The translations under genes were made by a program, and so were the position numbers. A stretch of DNA of 64,000 nucleotides from Oscillospiraceae bacterium (GTDB lineage: Bacteria > Bacillota > Clostridia > Oscillospirales > Oscillospiraceae): assembly GCA_902779945.1 (NCBI GenBank), contig CACZDN010000013.1, positions 23,511-87,510 of the forward strand. Direction: 5' to 3'. Shown here piece after piece: positions 47,530 through 56,544 of the stretch. How positions within the stretch are numbered: the first letter of the stretch is position 1; the number at the start of each line of letters is the position of its first letter. The notes under the pieces were generated by a model. That model was given only the letters and a program-made list of their open reading frames with translations, had not been told where the DNA came from and searched no databases.

Positions 47530-48165
47530 TCACTTCACCCTTCGGATCGGGTGCCGGATCACGGTCTTGCGCTTGGCGGGCTCGACCTTCCGCGCGTCGG
47601 AGAGGTAGATTTCATGATGCAGCCGCGTGTCGCTGAGATCGTTCACATACCCGTTTTCCTGAAGAAACCGATCCATGACCGCCACCGTCGCGGGCTCGTC
47701 GTCATAGGGACCGATGTGCATGATCTGCACGCACAAGCCCTCGTCAACCGTCAGAAACTCCGCCGCTGAGCAGTCGAGCTTTTTCTTCTTTGTCGCCGTC
47801 TCCACGGCCCAGCGGAAATCCGCCTCTGTCACAAAGTCCGGCAGGCGGATCACGGAGATCCAGCGGAACCCGGCCTTGTCGGAATAGTCCACGCCCTGTA
47901 CACCGTCCTGCCACCAGAAGCCCTCCAGCGGCGGAACCACATATTCATAAAAGCCCTCGATCCGGTGATCGGTCTTATAACTCATCTTGAGCGTATAGGC
48001 TACCGCGTAGAGAACGCCGATAGCCGCCTGATAGGCGCCGCCCTCCACGTTGGGATCGCCCTGCCCCCGGACGGCGATATAGTTGGCCCGGGGCACGGTT
48101 ACGATCTCCGGCGTGTTCTTCGGCATGTAAAATTCTTTGTATTCCTTCTTGAAGTCAAAGGCCAT
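47530..48165 (-). CDS. GyrI-like small-molecule-binding protein
   Basis: 211 residues of the GyrI/SbmC-like superfamily: ANYIAVRGQGDPNVEGGAYQ, AVAYTLKMSYKTDHRIEGFY, EGFWWQDGVQGVDY and CVQIMHIGPYDDEPATVAVM. Many relatives bind or modify drugs. It is the last gene of an EamA-radical SAM-GyrI string. The C-terminus is strongly basic (KVEPAKRKTVIRHPIRRVK). Confidence 0.85.
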   Translation of the reverse strand: MAFDFKKEYKEFYMPKNTPEIVTVPRANYIAVRGQGDPNVEGGAYQAAIGVLYAVAYTLKMSYKTDHRIEGFYEYVVPPLEGFWWQDGVQGVDYSDKAGFRWISVIRLPDFVTEADFRWAVETATKKKKLDCSAAEFLTVDEGLCVQIMHIGPYDDEPATVAVMDRFLQENGYVNDLSDTRLHHEIYLSDARKVEPAKRKTVIRHPIRRVK

Positions 48166-48200
48166 GATTCTGCCCTCCTGAGCAATAAACAGCTTCTTTT

Positions 48201-49094
48201 TTACAGCAGTACCGCGCCCTCGCCGAAACGGCGTGGACGGGAGGCGAGCGTTTCCGCGCTCATGCGTTCTCGCGTCAGACGAATCTCACGCAGCAGCTCC
48301 GTCTTGTCGCGGGGCAGCACGGCATCCACGCGGACAATATTGGACGGGTGCAGGGAAAAGTAGCGGCAGTGCTCAAGCTCCAGACGGCTGACCAGCGCCT
48401 CTGTCTCGTCAAGATATTCGGCCACTGTGTTCTCCACAAAAGCGCCGCTGCGGATGTCTTCATCCAGCGGGCAGCCCGGCTCCGAGTGCATGGTGCCCGT
48501 GAAAATCAGGTTCGGCTGCGCCCGGTTTACAAGCTCCGCCGTAGAAACGGCGTTGGCCTCTCCGTTCCCGGAACCGGCACAGCCGAGGATCAGATTCAGA
48601 CCGAAATCCATCCCAGCCTCTTTGAGCCGTTTCAATTCATACACCGCTTCGTCGGCAGTGTGATCCTTGTTCATGTATTTCAGCGCAGGGTCATATCCGC
48701 TCTCCACACCGATATTCAAATCATTAATTCCGAGCTCCCGCAGCCTCCGCAGCTCGTCATCCGATTTGCCGCGGATGTTCTTGATGGAGGCGTACATGGC
48801 GATGGTCTCCACCTCCGGGAGTTTTTCGTGGATCAGGCGTGCAATCTCAGCCAGACGGTCCGCAGGCAGCACGAAGGGATCGCCGTTTTCCAGAAATACA
48901 CGCCGGGTATTCGGATAGAACAGGCTGGCTTCCTCCAGATCCTGTTCGATCTGTTCCAAGGGTTCCATATGAAAGGGCGTGTCCCGGTACATGGTGCAGA
49001 AGCTGCATCGGTTATGGGAGCAGCCCGTTGTCACCTGCAGCAGCAGGGACCGCGCCTCAAAGGGCGGACGATAGATATTGCCGGTATAATGCAT
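48201..49094 (-). CDS. Radical SAM protein
   Basis: 297 residues. The cluster motif is TTGCSHNRCSFCTMYR (Cys spacing x4 then x2, as in this B12-independent subgroup that I recall with GCSHN-x-C-x-FC). Further: RRVFLENGDPFVLPADRLAE, INDLNIGVESGYDPALKYMN, and FGLNLILGCAGSGNGEANA. Reaction unknown. It follows the EamA gene by 23 nt and precedes the GyrI-like gene by 35 nt, same strand. Confidence 0.9.
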   Translation of the reverse strand: MHYTGNIYRPPFEARSLLLQVTTGCSHNRCSFCTMYRDTPFHMEPLEQIEQDLEEASLFYPNTRRVFLENGDPFVLPADRLAEIARLIHEKLPEVETIAMYASIKNIRGKSDDELRRLRELGINDLNIGVESGYDPALKYMNKDHTADEAVYELKRLKEAGMDFGLNLILGCAGSGNGEANAVSTAELVNRAQPNLIFTGTMHSEPGCPLDEDIRSGAFVENTVAEYLDETEALVSRLELEHCRYFSLHPSNIVRVDAVLPRDKTELLREIRLTRERMSAETLASRPRRFGEGAVLL

Positions 49095-49117
49095 CGTTTC
49101 ATCCTCGCAATCGTAGA

Positions 49118-49534
49118 TTACAAAACCATCAGCAGGGTTCCTGCGCCGATCAGGATGCAGCCAAGCACGGACTTGACGGACACTTTTTCATGCAGGAAGA
49201 CAAAAGCCAGCACGATCGTGATGACGACGGAGAGCTTGTCGATCGGGACGACCTTGGACACATCGCCGAGCTGCAAAGCCTTGTAATAGCAGAGCCATGA
49301 AGCGCCGGTGGCAAGGCCGGACAGGATCAGGAAAATCCAGCTTTTCTGGTCGATCGACCGGATGCCGCCCTGCTGATTGGTGAGGAAAACCATCCCCCAC
49401 GCCATAACCACCACGACCATTGTGCGGATCGCGGTCGCGAGGTTGGAGCCGACCCCTTCAATACCCAGCTTTGCCAGTATGGATGTCAGCGCGGCAAAGA
49501 CCGCAGACCCGAGAGCTAACCAAAACCACATCAT
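49118..49534 (-). CDS. EamA-type single-domain transporter (138 aa)
   Basis: One EamA repeat of four to five helices: WFWLALGSAVFAALTSILAK, TAIRTMVVVVMAWGMVF, SWIFLILSGLATGASWLCYY and KLSVVITIVLAFVFLHEKVS. Canonical EamA proteins have two repeats in about 300 residues; half-length members work as dimers. ATG start behind GAGGCAATAAA. Exporter of metabolites by family inference. Confidence 0.88.
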   Translation of the reverse strand: MMWFWLALGSAVFAALTSILAKLGIEGVGSNLATAIRTMVVVVMAWGMVFLTNQQGGIRSIDQKSWIFLILSGLATGASWLCYYKALQLGDVSKVVPIDKLSVVITIVLAFVFLHEKVSVKSVLGCILIGAGTLLMVL

Positions 49535-49899
49535 TTTATTGCCTCCTCAGATGCCGCTCCGGGAAAACCCGCAGCGGCATTTGCCCGTTTATGCTTCTTT
49601 AGGGCAACACCCGATAGAACTTGACCATGAGGGGAACATAGGGAATTCCAAATACGCCCAGCGCTCCGAGAAAGACCGGTTTTTTGACAGTCTACCACAG
49701 ACCGGGGAGGCTTGCAATCATGGGTTGACTGTATTGGGATGCAAAGTAAAAGATGCAAAATGTTTGTTCTATTATACAAGATGCGATATTTATTGAAAAG
49801 GGAAGCCTGCCAGATCCTCCGGCCGAAGCGCTGTAAGCTCCACACGCAGCCGCATTCCCACCGCTTCAAAAGTTGCTTGTGCCAAGATGTTCACCCTTT

Positions 49900-49948
49900 C
49901 TATAGTTGAACACCGCCCGGGTCATACCCGAGCGGTGCTCTACTATAG
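49900..49948. repeat. 49-bp palindrome
   Basis: 23-nt arms CTATAGTTGAACACCGCCCG... and complement with three mismatches, 3-nt centre. Could terminate transcription or bind a regulator. Confidence 0.65.
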
Positions 49949-50007
49949 GGGCTGTAAATTTTGCGAGCATATTATCACTACATGTGTTATAATTATCGTG
50001 AATTCAA

Positions 50008-50035
50008 TTGTAACAATTTATATTCATGTTATAAT
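50008..50035 (+). promoter_or_regulatory. Promoter of the AT-rich gene
   Basis: TTGTAA, 16 bp, TATAAT, 32 bp before ATG 50068. Confidence 0.6.
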
Positions 50036-50067
50036 ACAAAAAATAGAGCTTTGGGAGGGCTGCAATA

Positions 50068-51027
50068 ATGAGCAAAGGGATAGGCATGCAAGAAGAAACG
50101 GAGATCACGGCAAGTAATCAGTTTATCGACGCCGAAGTGTCATCAGGTGGAAAAACACGAAAAGCTAAAAAGACTGGGCGTGGTTTTGTTGTGTTAGTCA
50201 GTATTCTTATAACTATCACAACTGCATGTTCAGCGGTGATGGGTGTTTTGAATTATTTAGATAACAAGAGGCAGGATGATCTTTATAACAAACTAATTAA
50301 CAAAATTGATGTCTTCACCTCTCAAGGCAATTTTAGTGAAGCACGAATTGAAAATGAGCGCGAAAAATATCGTTGGGATAATGTTCTGAACGCCTTGGAG
50401 AAATTTTTTCAAGCGGGAGTGGAGGAAAAAGCAATCAGTCAGAGAGAAGAAGCACATATGCTGAATAATGGGATAGCTGTGGGCAGAAGTTCAAAAGGCT
50501 TTTATGGCATGGTTGGGGAAGAAGCACGGCAAGAATTGATTCAGCAAGGTTTTCCTGAAGAATGTATACGACTGACAAACCTCGTCGATACTGATAAAAA
50601 GCATAAAAAGCTCACAGAGGGTCAAGTTGTTAGCATCCAGATAAATGGCTCAGAAAAATTTGAGGCAAAAGATCACTTTCTTCCGAGCTCTATTATTGAG
50701 ATTTACTGCTTGAAGAAGGATTCTAGAGATGCAAGCATCTCAGATCAAGACGTGCCTGCCGAGGACAGTAGTTCGATTATCATTGGAAGAAAATCTACCA
50801 CCTTTATTGGCTTATTGGTCGACGATGCTAAGCAAATACTATTAGATCAAGGTTTTTCTGATGATAATATAAAAGTTTTTCCAATTAACAGTTCTTCTAA
50901 GAAATACAAGAACGTTGAAATAGGAAGCATTATAAAAATACAGATTGGCGGAAAAGATAAATTTGGGGAAATGGATCGTTTTTTAGATGACAGCATCATT
51001 GAACTCCTCTATTACGCGGGTCAATGA
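50068..51027 (+). CDS. Membrane-anchored protein with two PASTA-like repeats
   Basis: 319 residues: cytoplasmic N-terminus with basic KTRKAKKTGRG, one membrane helix (FVVLVSILITITTACSAVMG), a helical stalk (residues 65-130), then two related repeats of about 80 residues. The first begins VGRSSKGFYGMVGEEARQEL, the second IGRKSTTFIGLLVDDAKQIL; both continue with L-x-x-Q-G-F and end in IIE. The arrangement recalls PASTA domains of cell-wall sensors, but this is tentative. The gene is visibly richer in A and T than its neighbours, suggesting recent transfer. Confidence 0.65.
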   Translation: MSKGIGMQEETEITASNQFIDAEVSSGGKTRKAKKTGRGFVVLVSILITITTACSAVMGVLNYLDNKRQDDLYNKLINKIDVFTSQGNFSEARIENEREKYRWDNVLNALEKFFQAGVEEKAISQREEAHMLNNGIAVGRSSKGFYGMVGEEARQELIQQGFPEECIRLTNLVDTDKKHKKLTEGQVVSIQINGSEKFEAKDHFLPSSIIEIYCLKKDSRDASISDQDVPAEDSSSIIIGRKSTTFIGLLVDDAKQILLDQGFSDDNIKVFPINSSSKKYKNVEIGSIIKIQIGGKDKFGEMDRFLDDSIIELLYYAGQ

Positions 51028-51059
51028 TTAAGTTGAGCATTAGCCTAACATGGTAAAAT

Positions 51060-51087
51060 AGCCCACGGCATCTCAGCCGTGGGCTGC
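51060..51087 (+). terminator. Terminator after the PASTA-like gene
   Basis: AGCCCACGGC and GCCGTGGGCT stem (10 bp), between convergent genes. Confidence 0.75.
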
Positions 51088-51103
51088 TGTTCTTCGTAGA
51101 GTG

Positions 51104-51328
51104 TTAACTCATCAGCATATTATTCCGCAACTCCAAATGTTGCTTCTCCAGCTCTTTCCACTGTTGCTCCAATTCCTTAAAGTCCAGAACTGCCCGCCTC
51201 ATTTCGTCAGAGTTATAAGGCACACCCTGTTCGACCAATTGCCGGAGCCGATCCCGCGCGGCTTCCAGGTCGATGCCCATGCTGTAGAGCCGCGCCGCTG
51301 ACGCGATAAGCAAATCCTTGTTGTCCAT
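51104..51328 (-). CDS. Small helical partner protein of XRE regulator (74 aa)
   Basis: Starts MDNKDLLIASAARLYSMGID, continues LEAARDRLRQLVEQGV and ends with a coiled-coil-like FKELEQQWKELEKQHLELRN. ATG 51328 behind GGGGGTAAAAG. It diverges from the XRE gene with a 32-bp palindrome between. A decayed copy of the same pair lies at 39551-39935. The paired layout recalls toxin-antitoxin or regulator-partner modules, but no toxin fold is recognised. Confidence 0.65.
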   Translation of the reverse strand: MDNKDLLIASAARLYSMGIDLEAARDRLRQLVEQGVPYNSDEMRRAVLDFKELEQQWKELEKQHLELRNNMLMS

Positions 51329-51378
51329 TTCTTTTACCCCCCCCCAAGCTTGTCTTTTTTTCTGGAGTATAGCAAAAT

Positions 51379-51410
51379 TTGCGCGTATACGCAAGTGCGT
51401 ATACGCGCAA
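51379..51410. promoter_or_regulatory. 32-bp palindromic operator
   Basis: Perfect 15-bp arms TTGCGCGTATACGCA / TGCGTATACGCGCAA with AG between; lies midway between the divergent starts at 51328 and 51447. Confidence 0.8.
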
Positions 51411-51446
51411 GCGTCATGAAATCTACAATACTTTCGAGGTGATTTC

Positions 51447-51689
51447 ATGACGGTCAAAGATGCAGTTGTCTGCCGTTTTCAGCAAATTTGTGCTGAAAGA
51501 GGCATTAAAACGAATGAGCTTGCCAACATATCCGGTATAACGCCGTCAACGGTTTACAGTATGATGGACAGCGATCGCCGGGATTTGTCGATCATTACGA
51601 TCAAGAAATTGTGCGACGGTCTGGATATCACATTGGGTGAGTTTTTCTCCACGCCTGAGTTTGATGCTCTGGAACAGGAAATCAAATGA
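51447..51689 (+). CDS. XRE-family helix-turn-helix protein (80 aa)
   Basis: A complete small Cro/CI-type DNA-binding protein: RFQQICAERGIKTNELANIS, GITPSTVYSMMDSDRRDLSI, and ITIKKLCDGLDITLGEFF. ATG 51447 follows TCGAGGTGA. It should bind the palindrome upstream and control both itself and the divergent 74-residue gene. Ends 19 bp before a terminator. A 3' tail of a second copy survives at 39769. Confidence 0.9.
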   Translation: MTVKDAVVCRFQQICAERGIKTNELANISGITPSTVYSMMDSDRRDLSIITIKKLCDGLDITLGEFFSTPEFDALEQEIK

Positions 51690-51707
51690 AGCGAGGGGGG
51701 CACATAA

Positions 51708-51750
51708 AAGCCAGCCCATTTCTGCCTGTTGAGCAGAGATGGGCTGGCTT
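51708..51750. terminator. Bidirectional terminator
   Basis: AAGCCAGCCCAT and ATGGGCTGGCTT stem with inner CTGCC/GAGCAG; between convergent XRE and HAD genes. Confidence 0.8.
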
Positions 51751-51775
51751 CTTATCCTATTGGGGAAAGCGGGCG

Positions 51776-52894
51776 CTAAGCGGCATTGGCAAAGTCAGCC
51801 ATACCGCTTAATTTTTCGGATATCTTGTCGTCCGCATAATCCTCGTACCAGTGTATTTCACCGGTTCTGACGACGTTCTCGCCATAGATCGTCTTCCAGT
51901 CGTCGCGCATGGAAATCACATGAAAGCCCATGTCCTCCCACTGCCTGCGAAGCTCCGGACCCTTCTCCGGGTGGCCGTAGTCACGGGCGTCATCGTCGGC
52001 AATGAGCTGGAACGCCGCGCTCTTGTAACGGTTATGATACAGGGCGTAGTTGTGCATGCTCACGTCGCCGGAGCTGTTGCCGAAGGAGAGTACCGGCTGC
52101 TTGCCGATCTCCCGGGCGATTTGCTGAACCTTGCTTGTCTTGACATCCTTTACCAGCAATTGCTCTGTGCGCACCAGGGTATCCTTTTCTGTGAACTGAT
52201 AATCATAATTCTCCGCCTCGCCCTGGTCTTTTGCTTCCAGCTTCGCGTCAGAGCCGATGCAGTTTTTACTGGGGAGTTCAAACACGCCCTTGATAAAGGC
52301 GCGAATGGTGAAACGATCGCTGCCTGAGACAATATAGCACTGGAAGTCGTTTTGCAGGAGATATGCAATGACCTCCGCCATCGGCAGATAGTATCCTTTC
52401 GCATAGGTCATGCCCTCAAATCCATCCACCGGGGTAGCAAGAAACTTTGTCACATAATCGTCGTACTCCTCCAACGTCATTCCCGCAAAGGCCTTGGCCA
52501 GATGGCTGGAGAACTCGTACTCAAAACCTGCCGGGAAGGTTCTGTCCACCGCATGATCGCGTATGACGAGGCCGAAGGCAAGCATGTCCTCGTCCGGCGT
52601 ATAAGTGGGATCGTCAAAAATCCGGTGCATCAGCATGACATCCTCCAGATAGGTCGGAAACAGCTCGCCGATCAGCGTGCCGTCCATATCGAAGGTGGCG
52701 ATACGGTCTGCCGGCGGGATGTAGTCGGGCGACGCCTTGTCTGTCACAGCAGAAACATACTCGATCAGCGCATTCAAGGCCGGGGCGTCAGCATTCCAAT
52801 GGGAAAAAGATGGTTGATCACTGCTTTTCGGGCGTGCCCCGCAGCCGCACAACAGCATGGCAACCAGCAATACAAAGCAAACGATTCTTTTCAT
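51776..52894 (-). CDS. HAD-superfamily phosphatase lipoprotein
   Basis: 372 residues. Lipobox VAMLLCGCGA. HAD motifs: I in ATFDMDGTLIGE (nucleophile Asp and acid Asp), II in CYIVSGSDRF, and III/IV in PVLSFGNSSGDVSMHNYAL. A helical cap separates I and II. It is thus an exported, lipid-anchored phosphatase or phosphotransferase. ATG 52894 preferred to the upstream frame start. The next upstream gene on the same strand is a PAP2 protein, also phosphatase-like, 37 nt away. Confidence 0.88.
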   Translation of the reverse strand: MKRIVCFVLLVAMLLCGCGARPKSSDQPSFSHWNADAPALNALIEYVSAVTDKASPDYIPPADRIATFDMDGTLIGELFPTYLEDVMLMHRIFDDPTYTPDEDMLAFGLVIRDHAVDRTFPAGFEYEFSSHLAKAFAGMTLEEYDDYVTKFLATPVDGFEGMTYAKGYYLPMAEVIAYLLQNDFQCYIVSGSDRFTIRAFIKGVFELPSKNCIGSDAKLEAKDQGEAENYDYQFTEKDTLVRTEQLLVKDVKTSKVQQIAREIGKQPVLSFGNSSGDVSMHNYALYHNRYKSAAFQLIADDDARDYGHPEKGPELRRQWEDMGFHVISMRDDWKTIYGENVVRTGEIHWYEDYADDKISEKLSGMADFANAA

Positions 52895-52931
52895 ATTCAG
52901 GGTTCCTACAACTTCCGGGTTCATTACTTTG

Positions 52932-53828
52932 TCAGTCTAACTTATCTGTGGGCAAAAGCGCCCTGCTCACGACCGCGTGGATCAGATAGGTGATCAGCGT
53001 CCCAAAGCATACATCCGTGAGAAAATGATTGGTCATGTGGATGCGGTTATAGCCGTAGATCAGTACGAAGATACAGGCGACGATAAAGCAGCGGAAATTT
53101 CTGCCCTCGCTTCTCTTTTTCGTCACGTCCGCGAGCATGGGCAGCGAGAACATCATGGCGGCTATAGTCATATTGCCGCTGGGCCAGGATTTGAAGCTGT
53201 CATTGCTGCCGGCGAGATTCGGAACCATCTGCCACCAATTGCGAAATTCACTTCTCGGATCGTCCAGTGTGATCAGATACTTGTATCTCGGGCGGGAGGC
53301 GAGCTGTTTGAGCCACAGATTGACGTTGTCGGAAACAACGCCCGCAATCAGGATCGCGGCCCCGACAGCAATCAGCCTGTCCGCGTCCGTTTCATCCAGG
53401 ATTCTATTGCACAGGAGCATCGGCCACACGTACAGCACCGCGATGATCAGCCAATTCAGGACGGAAAGCCACGGCGATGACTCACCGGCTTTGTAATGGA
53501 ACAGCAGCTCACGCAGCTTGCCGCCGCTGTAGGTATTCGTATAATAGACCGCAAGGAACCAGCCGATGATCAGCAGCACTGTCCCCGCCATGGAAAAGCC
53601 CTTTTTCTTCAGCCCCTTGTACAGACACATTCCCGCCGCCGGATACAAACAGTAGGAAAAGTAGCAGCCGTATGCTGCAAAGAAGGAGCCGAGCTTCGTA
53701 ACATTGGCAAGCCTTTCATTGATCTGAAAGTCAAAGAAGGAGCCCAGAAGAATACCGATCGTGCATGCCAGCACGACAGTGTAAAAACATTTTTCGGACA
53801 CGCCGAGTATTTTTCCGTGAAGCTTCAT
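52932..53828 (-). CDS. PAP2-family membrane phosphatase
   Basis: 298 residues with about eight helices. The PAP2 motifs are KQLASRPRYKY (motif 1), FKSWPSGNMTIAAMMF (motif 2) and YNRIHMTNHFLTDV (motif 3). In motif 2 the usual PSGH is PSGN, so the acid/base His is replaced by Asn. The His of motif 3 is present. The open frame extends far upstream, but ATG 53828 behind AGGAGGATG fits the first helix. Substrate probably a lipid phosphate; activity may be altered. Confidence 0.85.
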   Translation of the reverse strand: MKLHGKILGVSEKCFYTVVLACTIGILLGSFFDFQINERLANVTKLGSFFAAYGCYFSYCLYPAAGMCLYKGLKKKGFSMAGTVLLIIGWFLAVYYTNTYSGGKLRELLFHYKAGESSPWLSVLNWLIIAVLYVWPMLLCNRILDETDADRLIAVGAAILIAGVVSDNVNLWLKQLASRPRYKYLITLDDPRSEFRNWWQMVPNLAGSNDSFKSWPSGNMTIAAMMFSLPMLADVTKKRSEGRNFRCFIVACIFVLIYGYNRIHMTNHFLTDVCFGTLITYLIHAVVSRALLPTDKLD

Positions 53829-54023
53829 TCTGCATCCTCCTGTAAGGTCTTGATTGTGAACAGTGAAGCATATCCGGGTACAAAACCCCATTTTCCGTAT
53901 TGTATCACAAGAATCCTGCAAAAGGAAGTTTATTAACCGTGAAAAGCAAAAAATCTCCCGGCATACGAATATACCCATATGCGCACTCGATCGGCCCAAA
54001 CCCGAAAGAAGGAGGCAAAGGAT

Positions 54024-54314
54024 GTGTTCGCGCAGTACGCCGATACGGACAGCGGTTTTTCCAAAACACAAATCCCGTTGCGGCAGTATTTTGAATCCAG
54101 CCCGGTTTCCCGGTCTCAGGCAAAACGCCTGTGCAGCCGTCTTGATCGTTTCAGGGAGGTAACACTCGACTTTACCGGACTGGATTGGATTGGACAGGGC
54201 TTTGCTCATCAACTGTTTGTTGTGTTTCAGAATGAACACCCTGACATCCGTCTTCTGCCGGTCAGAATGTCAGAAGACGTTGAAAAGATGATCCGGCATG
54301 TTTTGCAATCATAA
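54024..54314 (+). CDS. STAS-like DUF4325 protein
   Basis: 96 residues starting at GTG 54024 behind AAGAAGGAGG. The domain reads SRSQAKRLCSRLDRFREVTL then DFTGLDWIGQGFAHQLFVVF and ends PVRMSEDVEKMIRHVLQS, the DUF4325/STAS-like pattern. Such proteins commonly sit beside histidine-kinase-type ATPase genes; none is here, so it may be an orphan. An ATG at 53979 would add 15 residues. Confidence 0.75.
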   Translation: MFAQYADTDSGFSKTQIPLRQYFESSPVSRSQAKRLCSRLDRFREVTLDFTGLDWIGQGFAHQLFVVFQNEHPDIRLLPVRMSEDVEKMIRHVLQS

Positions 54315-54423
54315 TTCTTTCATTCCCGTCGTCGGCGTTACCTGCCAAGAATTCAATCCGGATGGGAACGATCTTATAAAAGAATTGCTGTTTTTCAGAA
54401 AATTAAAAAGAACTTCTACAAAA

Positions 54424-54460
54424 GAAAAACGCCCGATTTCTTTCAAAATCAGGCGTTTTT
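54424..54460 (-). terminator. Terminator of the tRNA-Asp/tRNA-Thr unit
   Basis: Minus-strand stem AAAACGCCTGATTTT with AAATCGGGCGTTTTT and T-run, right after tRNA-Thr. Confidence 0.85.
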
Positions 54461-54461
54461 C

Positions 54462-54537
<76 letters not shown>

Positions 54538-54570
54538 AAAAGATATGCCCCTTAAAAAGGGGCATATGCG

Positions 54571-54647
<77 letters not shown>

Positions 54648-54802
54648 ACGGCTTAATCATAATAGCAGACGACCCCAGGTTTGTCAAGCGTCTTTTTCAA
54701 AAAATTTTTTCGGCCGGCTGCGCCGCCCCGCAAAAGCGCGGCGGATTGCGGCTCCGGCACAGAAAAAGCACAGATTTTGTGCGTTCGCGGCGGGGGTTTG
54801 AC

Positions 54803-54831
54803 TTGCAAATGGCCCCGGGGAATGTTATACT
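54803..54831 (+). promoter_or_regulatory. Promoter of the LRR-nadE-guaA operon
   Basis: TTGCAA, 17 bp, TATACT, 72 bp before ATG 54904. Confidence 0.65.
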
Positions 54832-54903
54832 TTTTAATCACAGTGTTAATTTGTCTCGGCGCGCGTCCCGCGCGCGCCGGTTTTGAAACGCCGGAGGGAG
54901 AAC

Positions 54904-56544
54904 ATGGTATTCAAGAAAGCGTTGCAGAGAATGCTTGCTCTGCTGATCCTCGGCGGCGCCCTGGTTTTCGGCATGTCCGGCATCTATCATGAGGCCCCGT
55001 GGGTCGTCGCGCCGCTGATCGGCAGCGTGAAAATCGACCTCGGCGGCAGGCGCGTGTCCGCCAACGCCGAAAGCCTCACCGCCAGGATCACCAGGCGGGA
55101 CATCGCCCAGCTCGACTATCTCACAAAGCTCAGGACCGCCGACCTGCGCGGCAGCGAGTGCTACCGGGAGATCACGGCCTGGGCCGCGGCCCATCCGGAG
55201 GTCGAGGTCGTCTATTCCGTCCCGCTGCCCGACGGCCAGTGGGTGGACAGCAACGCCCGGGAGCTGGATCTGACCCACATCCGCAGCGAGCAGACCTCCG
55301 CCCTGCTGGACGCCATCGCCTGCCTGCATGACATCCGGCTCGTCAGGCTGGGCGAGGTCGGCGGCGAGCGTCTCAACATCCAGTCCATGCGCGAGATACG
55401 CGAGGTGCTGAAGGAGGCGAGCTTCGAGTTTTCCGCGGTCATCGGCGGCAAGCTCTTTGACGGCGAGGCGGAGACGCTGGACCTGCGCGACGCAAGGCAC
55501 GAGCAGGCGCAGGATCTGGCCGTCGTCCTCGGCTGCATGAGCAGGCTCAAATCCGTGGAGCTCGGCAGCGACACCACCGGCAGCATCCCCTGGGAGGACA
55601 TCGCCCTGCTCAAGTCCAACTGTGAAAACGTGCGCTTCCGCTACAGCTTTACCCTGTACGGCCAGCAGCTCGACCTTGACACCGAGAAGCTGGACTTCCG
55701 CGGGACCCAGATCACGGACAACGGGAACGCCCTCTACTCCGTCCTCTCCTGCATGAACAACTGCAGCTACCTCGACATGGACAACACCGGCGTCAGCAAC
55801 GAGTCGCTGGAGCGCCTGCGCGAGCTGTTCCCGAAGACGAAGATCGTCTGGCGCGTCTGGTTCGGCGAAAACTACAGCGTGCGCACCGACGCCGAGCGCA
55901 TCCTGGCCTCGAAGCCCACGGTCGGCGGCATGATCTACGACGCCTCGATGCTCAAATACTGTACGGAGATCAAGTATCTCGACCTGGGCCACAACGACGA
56001 TCTGCCCGACCTGTCCTTCGTCTCCAGTATGCCGAAGCTCGAGGTCCTGATCATCGCCATGACGGCGATCACGGACCTGAGCCCGCTCAAAAACTGCCCG
56101 AATCTCGAGTATCTTGAGATCAACTCCACCAACATCTCCGATCTCTCGCCGCTCGCGAACTGCACCGGCCTGCACCATCTGAACATCGCCAACTGCCCGA
56201 AGATCCGGGACATCACGCCGCTCTACGGCCTGACGGAGCTGGAGCGTCTCTGGATCGGCGTCGACACGCCCGTGCCCGCCGACCAGGCCCAGAAGATGCG
56301 GCAGCTCGTGCCGGGCTGCAAGGTCAACACCACGACCGACGACCCGCACGGCGACGCATGGCGCTTCACCGCCTATGATCCGGAGGAGCCGAAATACTAC
56401 TGGGTCCCGCGCTACGAGCTGCTGCGCGAGCAGATGGGCTACAACTATCAGGAGTACAGCTTCTACTGGCTCGACCCCTACTGCGACATGGAGGCGCCGG
56501 AGGAGTACCGCGGAATGTACGGAAAAGAGGTCTACGGACTATGA
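54904..56544 (+). CDS. Exported leucine-rich-repeat protein 1
   Basis: 546 residues. N-terminal hydrophobic segment (ALQRMLALLILGGALVFGM) as signal anchor, no lipobox. Three to four weak repeats in the first half, then the signature FGENYSVRTDAERILASKP and a series of typical LRR strands: LKYCTEIKYLDLGHN, MPKLEVLIIAMTAITDLSPL, CPNLEYLEINSTNISDLSPL, CTGLHHLNIANCPKIRDITP. The end has the shared block YELLREQMGYNYQEYSFYWL. First of four tandem paralogues; its stop overlaps the next start. Role unknown, presumably extracellular binding. Confidence 0.85.
   Translation: MVFKKALQRMLALLILGGALVFGMSGIYHEAPWVVAPLIGSVKIDLGGRRVSANAESLTARITRRDIAQLDYLTKLRTADLRGSECYREITAWAAAHPEVEVVYSVPLPDGQWVDSNARELDLTHIRSEQTSALLDAIACLHDIRLVRLGEVGGERLNIQSMREIREVLKEASFEFSAVIGGKLFDGEAETLDLRDARHEQAQDLAVVLGCMSRLKSVELGSDTTGSIPWEDIALLKSNCENVRFRYSFTLYGQQLDLDTEKLDFRGTQITDNGNALYSVLSCMNNCSYLDMDNTGVSNESLERLRELFPKTKIVWRVWFGENYSVRTDAERILASKPTVGGMIYDASMLKYCTEIKYLDLGHNDDLPDLSFVSSMPKLEVLIIAMTAITDLSPLKNCPNLEYLEINSTNISDLSPLANCTGLHHLNIANCPKIRDITPLYGLTELERLWIGVDTPVPADQAQKMRQLVPGCKVNTTTDDPHGDAWRFTAYDPEEPKYYWVPRYELLREQMGYNYQEYSFYWLDPYCDMEAPEEYRGMYGKEVYGL

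Larger units (their letters stand above)
49535..50067. other. Accessory gap with decayed fragments
   Basis: No intact gene. A minus-strand segment at 49610-49690 encodes VFLGALGVFGIPYVPLMVKF, possibly the end of a lost membrane protein. A 35-codon minus-strand frame with GTG start near 49892 (VNILAQATFEAVGMRLRVEL) is another remnant. The base composition turns AT-rich towards the right. Confidence 0.45.

Noticed and set aside
49603-49620. GGGCAACACCCGATAG as another element end
   Set aside because: Only the first nine bases match the element; too short to count as a copy.
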